Shown one piece after another: positions 56,125-64,000 of a stretch of 64,000 bases of DNA. Source of the DNA: Streptomyces malaysiense (GTDB lineage Bacteria > Actinomycetota > Actinomycetes > Streptomycetales > Streptomycetaceae); NCBI RefSeq assembly GCF_000980885.2, contig NZ_LBDA02000032.1, forward strand, positions 1 through 64,000, read 5' to 3'. Each line of letters opens with the position of its first letter. The stretch's first letter is position 1. Both the position numbers and the translations under genes were made by a program. The notes under the pieces are model-generated. The model did not search any database. It had not been told where the DNA came from and worked only from the letters and a program-made list of their open reading frames with translations.

Positions 56125-58125
56125 TCAACCTTCCGAAGGGCTGAACGTGTCCAAGTAGAGCCGCAATTCGGCTTTCAGCGCGGCGATGATGTTCTCCTCG
56201 CGGCGGAATCCATGTCCCTCGCCCGCGAAAAGGAGATGGGTGTGCACCAGGTCCGGGTTCTTCAGACGGGCCAGGAACCGGTCGCACTGGTCCGCGGGGC
56301 AGACCGGGTCCTCGGCCCCGTGGAAGAGCGCGAACGGCGTGGTGACGCGTTCGGCGTGATGGATGGGGGAGCGCTCGGCGAAGCGTTCCGGCACCTCGTC
56401 CGGGCGGCCGATCAGCCCCTCCACGTACCGCGATTCGAAGTCGTGTGTCCCGCCGGTGACCGTGGCCGCCGCGTCGAGCAGCGGGAAGTGGATCGCCGCA
56501 CACGCGTAGCGGCCCCCGGCCTGCGGGGAGGTGAGGGACGCCGCGGCGGTCCAGCCCCCGGCGCTGCCGCCGCGGATCGCCACCCGCGCCGGGTCGGCGA
56601 CACCCTCCGCGACGAGCGCCGCGACGACGTCCGCGCAGTCCCGCACGTCGCCGACCCCCCACTGGTCCCGGAGCCGTTCCCGATAGGCGCGGCCGTACCC
56701 GGTGGAGCCGCTGTGGTCGACGGCCACGACACCGATGCCCCGTGAGGCGAAGTAGGCGATCTGCGGATCGAGTGCCTTCGGCGTCCGGGCGGTCGGGCCG
56801 CCGTGCACCCACACCACGAACGGCGTCCTCTCGCCCGCCGGTCCGGTGAAACGAGGGTTGCGGGGGCGGTAGAGGCACGCCTGGATGTCGCGTCCGTCGG
56901 CGCCCTCGAAGGTGCGCGGCTCGGGCAGCGGGCAGTAGTCCGGGTCGAGCGAGTCGCCCCGCGAGCCGGCGATCGCCCGCGCGGCCCGGGTACCGGCCGA
57001 GGTCTCCACGATCTCGTAGCCGGACGCCGGTCCCGCCGCCACCCCGACGACGCGGTCCCCGCGCACCGCCAGGGTCGGCGCCCACTCGGTCCAGGGGCCC
57101 GCGACGTCCGTCAGCGCGCCCGTCGCCGGATCGAGGATGCCGAGGGCGAGCCGGCCGTGTCCGTGCAGGACGGCGATCCGGCCGTCGGGCAGCACCCGGA
57201 ACCATTCCATGCCGACCTGCCACATCGCCCCGGCGAACTCCTCGCGCGCGGGGTGCAGAGCGGTCGCGTGCCCGGTCTCGGCGTCCACGCGGTACAGGTT
57301 CCACCAGCCGCTGCGGTCGCTGGTGACGATCAGTTCGCCGGGGGAGTACCACTCGACCTGGGCGACGGACTCGCGCGCCGGGGCCGTACCCTCCTCCCCG
57401 TCCGGGACGAGCGTCAGCGTCCGCTGCCCGTGCAGGTCACCGTCGGCGCCGATCCGCGCGAGGTGCAACCGCGTCGCGTCCCACGGCATGTCCGGGTGGT
57501 CCCACGACAGCCAGGCGGCCCGCTCGCCGTCCGGCGACAGCACCACCGAGGTGAGGAACCGCGGCCCGTCGCCGGTCAGTTCCCTGATCCTGCCGCGATC
57601 CCCGGCGGCCGATCCGTCCAGGGGCACGGCGGCCAGGACGCGCCGGACGTCGCCCGGCCGCGGTCCCGTGTGCTCCTCCAGCACGCACCAGACCTCGTCG
57701 CCGGCGGGTGCGACCCGCGGTGCGCACCAGCGCAGCCGGCGCCCCTCGCCCGCCGCCGGGGGCGTCAGCGCGCGGGGCGCCGCGTCCTCCTCCGGGGCGT
57801 ACGCGTACAGTCGCTGATCGGAGTGGTGCGTGAACACCACGAGCGGGCCCCGGGCGGTGCGCTCGTGGCCGGTCCAGGGCCGGCCGCCGTACTCGTGCAC
57901 GCTGTTGCGGACGTTCCAGGGCGCGGGGAGCACGTCGTGCCGCTCGCCGTCGCGCAGGCACAGCAGGGCCTGCCGGCCGCCCTCGCCCGGCCGCAGTTCG
58001 GTCCACCACACCTCGTCCCCCACGCAACCGAGCCATTCGGCCCGGCCGGGGTGCGAGGCGGCCGCCTTCTCGGTGACGGGGGAGGACCAGGTCCCGTAGG
58101 GGGCCGGGCGCGGGGGGCTGATCAT
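56125..58125 (-). CDS. S9 family (prolyl-oligopeptidase-like) peptidase
   Basis: 666 residues from the ATG at 58125 with GAAGGG six bases upstream; the frame is open to 58185, but that would overlap the neighbouring gene. An N-terminal beta-propeller (repeats such as LSPDGERAAWLSWDHP and TSDRSGWWNLYRVD) precedes an alpha/beta-hydrolase domain with the nucleophile RGGSAGG near residue 519, an Asp in FHGAEDPVCP and the His in AGEGHGFRRE. These enzymes cut small peptides, including N-acylated ones. The propeller would limit access to short substrates. Inside an NRPS cluster it could trim a precursor peptide or inactivate the product in the cytoplasm as self-protection. No signal peptide is seen. 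Confidence 0.85.
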   Translation of the reverse strand: MISPPRPAPYGTWSSPVTEKAAASHPGRAEWLGCVGDEVWWTELRPGEGGRQALLCLRDGERHDVLPAPWNVRNSVHEYGGRPWTGHERTARGPLVVFTHHSDQRLYAYAPEEDAAPRALTPPAAGEGRRLRWCAPRVAPAGDEVWCVLEEHTGPRPGDVRRVLAAVPLDGSAAGDRGRIRELTGDGPRFLTSVVLSPDGERAAWLSWDHPDMPWDATRLHLARIGADGDLHGQRTLTLVPDGEEGTAPARESVAQVEWYSPGELIVTSDRSGWWNLYRVDAETGHATALHPAREEFAGAMWQVGMEWFRVLPDGRIAVLHGHGRLALGILDPATGALTDVAGPWTEWAPTLAVRGDRVVGVAAGPASGYEIVETSAGTRAARAIAGSRGDSLDPDYCPLPEPRTFEGADGRDIQACLYRPRNPRFTGPAGERTPFVVWVHGGPTARTPKALDPQIAYFASRGIGVVAVDHSGSTGYGRAYRERLRDQWGVGDVRDCADVVAALVAEGVADPARVAIRGGSAGGWTAAASLTSPQAGGRYACAAIHFPLLDAAATVTGGTHDFESRYVEGLIGRPDEVPERFAERSPIHHAERVTTPFALFHGAEDPVCPADQCDRFLARLKNPDLVHTHLLFAGEGHGFRREENIIAALKAELRLYLDTFSPSEG

Positions 58126-58153
58126 GGTGAACCCTTCGTCGGCGGTCGCGAAG

Positions 58154-58687
58154 TCAGCCTTCGAACCAGATGGCGCTGCGGTCATGGAATTCCTGGTCGC
58201 GATCGTGGCAGCAGACGTCCTTCTTCCGCGCCAGCAGATGGGTGCCCGCCCGGGGGTCGTCGCTGTCGTGCAGCCCGCAGGAAGCGAGCAGTTCCCGGAT
58301 CTCCCCGCATCGCTCCGGCCCCGCGAGGAGGACGGCGCCGTGCGGGACGATCAGGCCGGAAAGCGAGCCGATCAGCCGGGCGGCGGGCACCCCGTCCAAC
58401 TCGGGGCAGGCCGGTCCGACGTAGGCGCCGGGGAAGCGCCGGTGGCCGCCGAGGCCCGCCGCGTCCGCGCGGAGCACGTCGCCCGCGCTCACCGCGAGCA
58501 CGGCGATCTCGCGCCGGGCGAGCGCCGCGCCGAGTGTCTCCTCCACCTCGCCGACCGCCGGCACACAGGGGGCGATGCCCGGGTTTGCCTGGGCGGACAT
58601 CGAGGCGAAGAGGGCGAACTTGTGGAAGGCGAGGGCGAGGGGGCCGGCCCCCGGAGCGGGCGCGGACTCAGTCTGCTGAGGGTTCAC
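58154..58687 (-). CDS. Unknown 177-aa protein
   Basis: I do not recognise the family. The GTG at 58687 has GGAG four bases upstream and overlaps the end of the hydrolase gene by 20 bases. The middle part (LSGLIVPHGAVLLAGPERCGEIRELLASCGL) resembles the last strands of Rossmann methyltransferases, but no SAM-binding glycine loop is present. The C-terminus is rich in Cys, His and Asp (KKDVCCHDRDQEFHDR) and could bind a metal. It is followed after 28 bases by the S9 peptidase gene. A conserved small cluster protein of unknown job, or a degenerate methyltransferase, are both possible. Confidence 0.5.
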   Translation of the reverse strand: MNPQQTESAPAPGAGPLALAFHKFALFASMSAQANPGIAPCVPAVGEVEETLGAALARREIAVLAVSAGDVLRADAAGLGGHRRFPGAYVGPACPELDGVPAARLIGSLSGLIVPHGAVLLAGPERCGEIRELLASCGLHDSDDPRAGTHLLARKKDVCCHDRDQEFHDRSAIWFEG

Positions 58688-59501
58688 CGATCTCCTTCAG
58701 GAAGTCCAGGATCGCGGCGGCGATCCCGGCGGAGTGGCCGGTCGGCACGTGCGCCGCGCCGCCGATCTCCAGGTAGCGCGCGTCCGGAACGGTCTCGACG
58801 GCGCGCCGGAGCAGCGCCGGCGGGAACATGCGGTCCCATTCGGAGGCGACCACCAGGGCCGGAACGGACAGACCGGCGAGTTCGGTCAGATGATCCTCGC
58901 GGGCCCATTCCAGGGTCGCCGCGGTCTGCCCGACCACCCCGGCACCGGCCGGACCCGCGATGATCTCGGCGGTCAGTTCCCGCGCCTCGGCCACCGCGCC
59001 CGCGTCGTGCCACCGCGTCGGCGGGACCAGGCCGTCCGCCGCCAGCCAGCGCAGCGCGGCCGGGGGCGGGGCGTCCAGCGCGTACAGCTCGGCCGTGGCT
59101 TCGAGGACCGGTACGGCGGCGGGGGAGAGGTCGCCGCAGCCCTGGAGGAAGGTGACGGAGCGGACCAGATCGGGTCTGCGCAGGGCCACCGCCTGGGCGA
59201 CGAGGCCGCCGAGCGACGACCCGATCATATGAAAGGGGCCCAGGCCGAGGTGCTCCATCAGGCCGACGGTGTCCGCGACCAGGTCCTCCATCTTGTACGG
59301 GGCGGGAGGCACCGCGGAGGGCGGCATGCCCCGGTTGTCGAAGACGACGGTGCGGTAGCCGGCCGCCAGCAGCGCGGGCACGGTCTGCATCTCCCAGACG
59401 ACCGAGGACTGACCGGATCCGGCGACATGGAGCACCGGGGCGCCCCGGTCGCCGTCGACCGCGTACGAGAGATCCGTTCCGTTGATCCTGGCAAGTGGCA
59501 C
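58668..59501 (-). CDS. Alpha/beta hydrolase
   Basis: 277 residues from a GTG with GGGAG nine bases upstream. Clear alpha/beta-hydrolase fold: LHVAGSGQSSVVWEMQTVPALL (oxyanion loop), VVFDNRGMPPS, the nucleophile elbow GSSLGGLVAQ near residue 96, Asp in ASEWDRMFPP and His in IGGAAHVPTGH. The pattern is close to the 3-oxoadipate enol-lactonase / chloroperoxidase-like group. It comes 60 bases after the PCP-C-A-PCP gene and overlaps the next small gene. It could hydrolyse a lactone, ester or carrier-bound intermediate. Function within the cluster is not determined by sequence. Confidence 0.8.
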   Translation of the reverse strand: MPLARINGTDLSYAVDGDRGAPVLHVAGSGQSSVVWEMQTVPALLAAGYRTVVFDNRGMPPSAVPPAPYKMEDLVADTVGLMEHLGLGPFHMIGSSLGGLVAQAVALRRPDLVRSVTFLQGCGDLSPAAVPVLEATAELYALDAPPPAALRWLAADGLVPPTRWHDAGAVAEARELTAEIIAGPAGAGVVGQTAATLEWAREDHLTELAGLSVPALVVASEWDRMFPPALLRRAVETVPDARYLEIGGAAHVPTGHSAGIAAAILDFLKEIGEPSAD

Positions 59502-59561
59502 GGCGGCGAACTCCCTGGGGCTGGAAGGAGGGGGCGGTACGGCACACGGGCGCGCGGCCGG

Positions 59562-62500
59562 TCACACGGCGGCCGGACCGGGCGCCGGACCGGAGTTCCG
59601 GGCGAGGGTGCGCAGCAGGCCGGACAGGGTCGGAGCGCGCAGGAAGTCCCGCAGTCCCAGCTCGACGCCCAACTCCCTTCTGAGCAGCCCGACCAGACGC
59701 ACCGCTCGGGTCGAGTTGCCGCCCACGTCGAAGAAGTTGTCGTCGTCGCCCACCTCGTCCCGCTCCAGGACCTGGCACAGGAAGCGGGCCACCGCGGGCC
59801 GCCGTTCGTCCTGTCCGGCCGGGACGGCGGGCCCGGCGTCGGGCACCCGGCCCAGTCCGGCGAGCCGGGCGCGGTCGGTCTTGCCGTTGGCGGTCACCGG
59901 GATTTCGTCCACGACCGCCCACAGCCCCGGCACCATGTACGCGGGCAGCCGCTGGTCGAGGAACGCGGCGAGTTCGGCGGTCGAGGGGGCCGAGGCGGTG
60001 TCCGAGGGGACGCAGACGGCGAGCAGCCGCTTGCTGACGCCACCGTCGTCGTCGACCACCACGGCGGCGTCCCGCAGCCCGGGGTGCTCGCGCAGCGCGG
60101 CCGCGATCTCGCCGGGTTCGATCCGGAAGCCGCGGATCTTGACCTGGTCGTCCACCCGGCCGAGAAACCGTACCCGGTCCCGCGCGTCCAGCCGGACCAA
60201 GTCCCCTGTTCTGTACAGGCGTTCGGGTACGTCCACGGAGAAGTGCGCGAACCGCTCCGCGGTCCCGGCGGGGTCGCCCGCGTAGTCCAGGGCGAGCCCG
60301 TCCCCGGCGACGTACAGTTCGCCCGCGGCGCCGGGCGGCAGCAGCCGGCCCCGCTCGTCCAGGATGTGCGCCCGCGACCGGGGTACCGGGACGCCGATCG
60401 GCAGCGGGTCCTCGACGTCCTCGGCGCGGCCGACGGTGTGCACGGTGGAGAAGGTGGTGTTCTCCGTCGGGCCGTACCCGTTGGTGACGAGCAGATGCGG
60501 GTGGCGTTCGAGCAGGGCGGCCACCTGGCGGGCCGGCACCACGTCCCCGCCGGTCAGCACGTGCCGCACGCCGGTGAACCCGTCCGGGGCGAAGTCCGCC
60601 ACCAGCCGGAACAGGCCCGAGGTCAGCCAGCACACCGTCACCCCGCGCCGCTGCAGGAAGCCGCCGATCCCGGCCGGCGTGGGCAGTCCGGCGGGCAGGA
60701 CCTCGATCGCCGCGCCGGACAGCAGCGGGCCCCAGATCTCCAGGGTCGACGCGTCGAAGCCGAGCGGCGCGAGGCGGAGCATCCGCTCACCGGGACCGAG
60801 CCGGAGGTAGCCGGCGTCGTGCACCAGCCGGGTGACCGCCCGGTGCGGCACCCGCACCCCCTTGGGCGTTCCGGTGGAGCCCGAGGTGAACGCGAGATAC
60901 GCGACCCGTCCGGGATCTCCCTCACCGGTCGGCCGTAGGACACCCGCGCCGGTGCCGGCCGGCCAGGGCGCCACCAGCGGCAGTCCGATCTCGCCCAGCC
61001 GCCCCGCGCCGGTGCCCGGCCGGGCCACCATGGCCGCGGGCTTGACACGGTCGAGCATCTGGTCGACGCGGCTCGCGGGCAGGGCGGGGTCCATCCCCAG
61101 ATAGGAGGCCCCGGCCCACAGGGCGCCCAGGACGGCCACGATCTCGGCGACCGACCGTTCGACGGCAATCACCACGGTGTCCCCGGGCCGGACCCCGGCC
61201 TCGTGCAGCCGCGCGGCCTGCCGTGCCGCCTCGGCGGCCAACTCCGCGTAGGTGAGCGACTGTTCACCCTCGCGTACGGCTGTCGCGGACGGCCGGCGTT
61301 CGACCTGGTCCAGGAACAACTCCTCGACCGTGAGCGCCGGACAGGGCTGCTCGGTCCGGTTCAGCCGGTCGAGCCGGGCGCGTTGCGACGCGGACACCGC
61401 CCGTACGTCTTCGAGGACCTCCTGCGCCGGATCGAGCGCCAGCCGTACGACGGCCTCCGCGAAGCCGGAGAGGAACGCCTCCGCCTCCGCCGGGAGCAGA
61501 GCCGCGGTCGCGTACTCCAGGCTGCCCGCGAACGACGGATCGCTGTCGCTCACGAACAGGGTCGCGTCGAACTGCGAGCCTCCGCCGTGCAGTTCCTCGA
61601 TCCGGACGGCCAGCTCCCGGGTGGTGAGGTGCCTGGGCACCAGCTGGTCGTGCATGCCGAAGCAGAACTGCACCAGCGGATGGCGGCTGGTGCTGCCGCC
61701 CATGCCCAGCCGGGTCACCAGTGCGTCGATGGGCAGCGAGCCGTGTTCCAGGCTGAGCGCCAGGGAGCGCTGCACCGCGCGCAGGTAGTCGCCGATGCCG
61801 CGGTCGTCGTCGATGTCGATCCTGACCGGCACCAGATTGCCCGTCACCGCGACCAGCTCGCGCAGCTCGGGGGTGGTGCGCCCCGCCAGAGGCACGCCGA
61901 TCAGCAGCCGGCGGGCGCCGGTGTGGCGGCCGAGGGCGAGGGCGTAGCCACCGAGCAGGAGGGCGAAGGGGGTGACACCGCACTCCCGGGCGCGTGCGGT
62001 GATCCCGGCCGAGGTCTCGGCGCCGAGGTCGAAGGGGGTACGGGTGCCCGACGGATCCTGGAGCGCGGGACGCCGCAGATCGCTCGGCAGCTCCAGCACG
62101 GCGGGCGCGCCGCCGAGATGACCTTCCCAGAACGCGCCCTCCCGGTCCCAGGCTCCGCTGCCGGACAGCTCCTCCTGGTGGTCCAGCAGACACTGGAAAC
62201 CGGGCGCGGGCGCGAGCGGACGGCCCGGGTGGTCGTAGGCGTCGAAGAGCTCCCGCAGCAGCAGGCCGACCGACCAGCCGTCGAGCAGCAGGTGATGGGC
62301 GATCAGGACGACGGCGTGCCGGGCGTTCGCGTCGGACGCGTGGAGGAAGCGCACCGGGGGAGCGTCGGCGAGGCCGAAGACCACCCGGCCCTCCCGGGTC
62401 GCCGCCGCTCGCACGAAGGGCCCGAAGTCGCCGTCGCTCTCCGCGTCGTAGGCCAACTCCTCGACCGGCACGGTGAATTCGTCGTCCACCTGCCGGTCGA

Positions 62501-62963
62501 CCCGGCCGTCCACCTCCACGAAGCGGGTGCGCAGGTTCTCGTGCCGGCGCCCCACCGAGGCCACCGCCCCGGCGAGCAGGTCCCGTCGCAGCGGTCCCTC
62601 GGCGAAGGCGACGAAGACCAGGTTGTACGGCGAGCCGCCGACCGCCCGCTCGGTGAGCCACATGCCCTGCTGCGCGTGCGACAACTGGCCCTCGGAGCCG
62701 ACCGGCTCGGGAGCGGGACGGCGCGTTACGGGTCTCGGCCCCGACGCCGGCTCCGCCTCGTCGAGGACGGCGCGCAACGGCTCGTCCGCCAGCAGTCGCC
62801 CGAGGGGAACGGCGACGCCGAGCCGCTCCGCGGCGAGCGAGACCAGGTGCATCGCCCGCAGCGAGTCACCGCCCAGCCGCACAAAGCTCAGTTCGGTGAG
62901 CGCGGCCGTGTCCGCCTCCCCGGGGAGTACCGAAAGCGCGAGTTCCTCAAGGAGGTGAGCCAT
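59562..62963 (-). CDS. NRPS PCP-C-A(Val-like)-PCP
   Basis: 1133 residues from the ATG at 62963 (GGAG seven bases upstream). It begins with a carrier domain (LGGDSLRAMH, Ser near 33), then condensation (AHHLLLDGWS near 225), adenylation ([13 protein letters not shown] near 692, NGYGPTENTTF, A10 Lys in ANGKTDRA) and a second carrier (VGGNSTRAVR, Ser near 1080). The pocket reads D-A-L-W-L-G-G-T-F-K, close to known valine codes. The N-terminal carrier has no A domain of its own and must be charged in trans, so this protein may start the chain with an acyl or amino-acyl group supplied by the free-standing A domain or another enzyme. It ends without TE. Confidence 0.92.
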   Translation of the reverse strand: MAHLLEELALSVLPGEADTAALTELSFVRLGGDSLRAMHLVSLAAERLGVAVPLGRLLADEPLRAVLDEAEPASGPRPVTRRPAPEPVGSEGQLSHAQQGMWLTERAVGGSPYNLVFVAFAEGPLRRDLLAGAVASVGRRHENLRTRFVEVDGRVDRQVDDEFTVPVEELAYDAESDGDFGPFVRAAATREGRVVFGLADAPPVRFLHASDANARHAVVLIAHHLLLDGWSVGLLLRELFDAYDHPGRPLAPAPGFQCLLDHQEELSGSGAWDREGAFWEGHLGGAPAVLELPSDLRRPALQDPSGTRTPFDLGAETSAGITARARECGVTPFALLLGGYALALGRHTGARRLLIGVPLAGRTTPELRELVAVTGNLVPVRIDIDDDRGIGDYLRAVQRSLALSLEHGSLPIDALVTRLGMGGSTSRHPLVQFCFGMHDQLVPRHLTTRELAVRIEELHGGGSQFDATLFVSDSDPSFAGSLEYATAALLPAEAEAFLSGFAEAVVRLALDPAQEVLEDVRAVSASQRARLDRLNRTEQPCPALTVEELFLDQVERRPSATAVREGEQSLTYAELAAEAARQAARLHEAGVRPGDTVVIAVERSVAEIVAVLGALWAGASYLGMDPALPASRVDQMLDRVKPAAMVARPGTGAGRLGEIGLPLVAPWPAGTGAGVLRPTGEGDPGRVAYLAFTSGSTGTPKGVRVPHRAVTRLVHDAGYLRLGPGERMLRLAPLGFDASTLEIWGPLLSGAAIEVLPAGLPTPAGIGGFLQRRGVTVCWLTSGLFRLVADFAPDGFTGVRHVLTGGDVVPARQVAALLERHPHLLVTNGYGPTENTTFSTVHTVGRAEDVEDPLPIGVPVPRSRAHILDERGRLLPPGAAGELYVAGDGLALDYAGDPAGTAERFAHFSVDVPERLYRTGDLVRLDARDRVRFLGRVDDQVKIRGFRIEPGEIAAALREHPGLRDAAVVVDDDGGVSKRLLAVCVPSDTASAPSTAELAAFLDQRLPAYMVPGLWAVVDEIPVTANGKTDRARLAGLGRVPDAGPAVPAGQDERRPAVARFLCQVLERDEVGDDDNFFDVGGNSTRAVRLVGLLRRELGVELGLRDFLRAPTLSGLLRTLARNSGPAPGPAAV

Positions 62964-63316
62964 CCTGCTACTCCTTAGGGCGTTCAGATGCTCAAGTGGG
63001 CAGGAATAAATGTTTTGACAAATCCCGAGTGGCCGCACGCACGAGGGCAGGCCGTACCGGCGGAGGTAAGAGGAGATTAGTGGCAGATGGTCCGGGAGCT
63101 AATCACGGACCGTTGCGGGGAGTCAACAGCCGCCGAGTCAATAGCCCGAGGTGACTTCCGTCCGAGGCGAAGTCGACATAACGGGAAATCGGGACATCTC
63201 CGCGAGTGTGTGATTCGCCGAAGATCCTCTTGCCTCGCTCTCGGCGGTGTGTTTGACTGCATCGATCATTCGGGCCGGTGTCTGTGACAGATCTGTGCGC
63301 GACGGGGGATCTACTC
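62964..63316. promoter_or_regulatory. Divergent promoter region with palindrome
   Basis: 353 bases between the minus-strand NRPS gene and the plus-strand GNAT-like gene, clearly AT-richer than the coding DNA. On the plus strand TTGACT (63253-63258) could serve as a -35 element, though no good -10 follows at 17 bases. ACAGATCTGT (63287-63296) is a perfect 10-bp palindrome 20 bases before the GNAT-like start. A second TTGACA (63015-63020) lies near the NRPS start. Confidence 0.4.
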
Positions 63317-64000
63317 ATGCCTCATGTTCGGCATCCTGATGAGCCAGAAACGACGAAAGCCGCGTTAGCGATCGAAGTGGAGCCGGGCATTCCTGGCTCC
63401 TGGGACGACATTGTCGCCGCTACTCCCGCACCCGTCCCCGCCACCACGACGGACCGTTGGCTGCGTCTCGCGCCGAAGCGTCTGCCGGGAGAACGAGTCA
63501 CCATCTTTCTGCGTAGGGCGACGGGTGAGCCCGAATTAGCGCTCCATGGCTCGGTCATGACGGGTCCCTCACCGAATACCCGCATCGATCCGTATTCGAT
63601 ATTCTCCGGGGCCTCGGCCTATCAGGGGCTCGCCACCGACGGCCCCCACCCGTGGCGGGACCTCGCACCCGAGGACGTCTATCCCTGCCTGCTGGTGCTG
63701 ATGCCGCACTACGAGGCGCTTCCGGTGGGCGGGCTCGCGAAGGACGAGGTGGCCTGCGCCGTCCTGCTGGAGCGGCTGCGGCGATGGGCCGGCGAGCAGG
63801 GACTGCGCGGCATCGCCTTCGAGTACCTCACGCCGGAGGCCGCGCCGCTCACGAACGCCCTGCGCGCGGCGGACTGGCCGGTCGTGGAGTTCGCGGCCCG
63901 CTGCGACCTCCATGTCACCTGGTCCGACTTCGCCGGCTACATGGACACCCTGTCCTCGCGCCGCCGGGTGCGCGTGCGCCGTGAGCTGCGCGCCCTCCAG
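63317..64000 (+). CDS. GNAT/BioF2-like acyltransferase, cut by window edge
   Basis: 228 residues are visible and the frame is still open at the window end. ATG at 63317 with GGGGGA seven bases upstream. The segment DTLSSRRRVRVRRELRAL at the visible end, preceded by a FAARCDLHVTWSDFAGYM strand, matches the central part of GNAT-fold proteins related to BioF2/FemX-like acyltransferases that move an amino-acyl or acyl group. The first 80 codons hold two TTA leucine codons (63365-63367 and 63536-63538) and other A/T-ending codons rare here, so translation may depend on the bldA tRNA. It is divergent from the first NRPS gene and is probably the right-hand part of the same cluster. Confidence 0.6.
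   Translation, partial: MPHVRHPDEPETTKAALAIEVEPGIPGSWDDIVAATPAPVPATTTDRWLRLAPKRLPGERVTIFLRRATGEPELALHGSVMTGPSPNTRIDPYSIFSGASAYQGLATDGPHPWRDLAPEDVYPCLLVLMPHYEALPVGGLAKDEVACAVLLERLRRWAGEQGLRGIAFEYLTPEAAPLTNALRAADWPVVEFAARCDLHVTWSDFAGYMDTLSSRRRVRVRRELRALQ

Noticed and set aside
52847..57352. A 1501-codon minus-strand open frame in another phase
   Set aside because: Overlaps the A-PCP, thioesterase and S9 peptidase genes out of frame; its translation is Arg/Gly-rich without domains.

Overview
The window is very GC-rich. It has GTG and TTG starts, long antisense shadow ORFs and rare TTA codons, and its gene families (SCO0854-type RING protein, secreted GH92 mannosidase, large NRPSs with an MbtH protein) all point to a Streptomyces chromosome. 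No rRNA, tRNA, CRISPR array or insertion sequence was recognised. All functional calls come from reading motifs by eye; no database search was run.

Left flank (1-15.0 kb): a DUF429-type protein, a translationally coupled pair (unknown 512-aa protein plus a phospholipase-D-fold protein) that may be a nuclease or defence module, a 1.6-kb stretch with no convincing gene, a secreted GH92 alpha-mannosidase behind a LacI-type operator, a RING-domain protein, a small lipoprotein and a squalene/phytoene-synthase-like protein. A strong hairpin at 14996-15032 looks like the end of the biosynthetic cluster.

Biosynthetic cluster (15.2 kb to beyond 64 kb, nearly all on the minus strand): an NRPS system split over many polypeptides. 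In transcription order it holds PCP-C-A-PCP (valine-like code), two hydrolases and a small unknown protein, a type II thioesterase with Cys in place of the nucleophilic Ser, a truncated-C/A/PCP protein (Thr code), a block of CoA, aldol and PLP enzymes, C-A-PCP-C-A-PCP-TE (Thr then Ser codes), a cassette expected to make 2,3-diaminobutyrate from threonine (argininosuccinate-lyase-like, threonine-kinase-like, and a fused cysteine-synthase/ATP-grasp protein), MbtH, PCP-E, two C-A-PCP proteins, a free-standing A domain and an MFS exporter. One of the C-A-PCP proteins has an unusually acidic A-domain pocket that fits a diamino acid.

The central block (43.4-50.8 kb) is the most unusual part. Seven genes linked by 4-base ATGA/GTGA overlaps encode an ornithine-cyclodeaminase-like protein, a 4-hydroxy-2-oxoacid aldolase, an acylating aldehyde dehydrogenase, an HpcH/HpaI (CitE-like) aldolase, an alpha-oxoamine synthase, a JmjC-type oxygenase and an MFS transporter. 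A MaoC hydratase and an ATP-grasp-like protein lie beside them. This enzyme set could build an unusual ketone-containing or hydroxylated amino acid, or a ketomethylene pseudodipeptide, for the NRPS. I cannot name the product. The likely composition is Thr, Thr, Ser, an aliphatic residue, a diaminobutyrate-like residue, at least one D-residue and a non-proteinogenic unit. Two peptidases (aminopeptidase P type and S9 type), two MFS exporters and a cation/proton antiporter may serve maturation, self-protection and export. The rightmost gene (GNAT-like, cut by the window edge) carries two TTA codons, suggesting bldA control. No dedicated pathway regulator lies inside the window.
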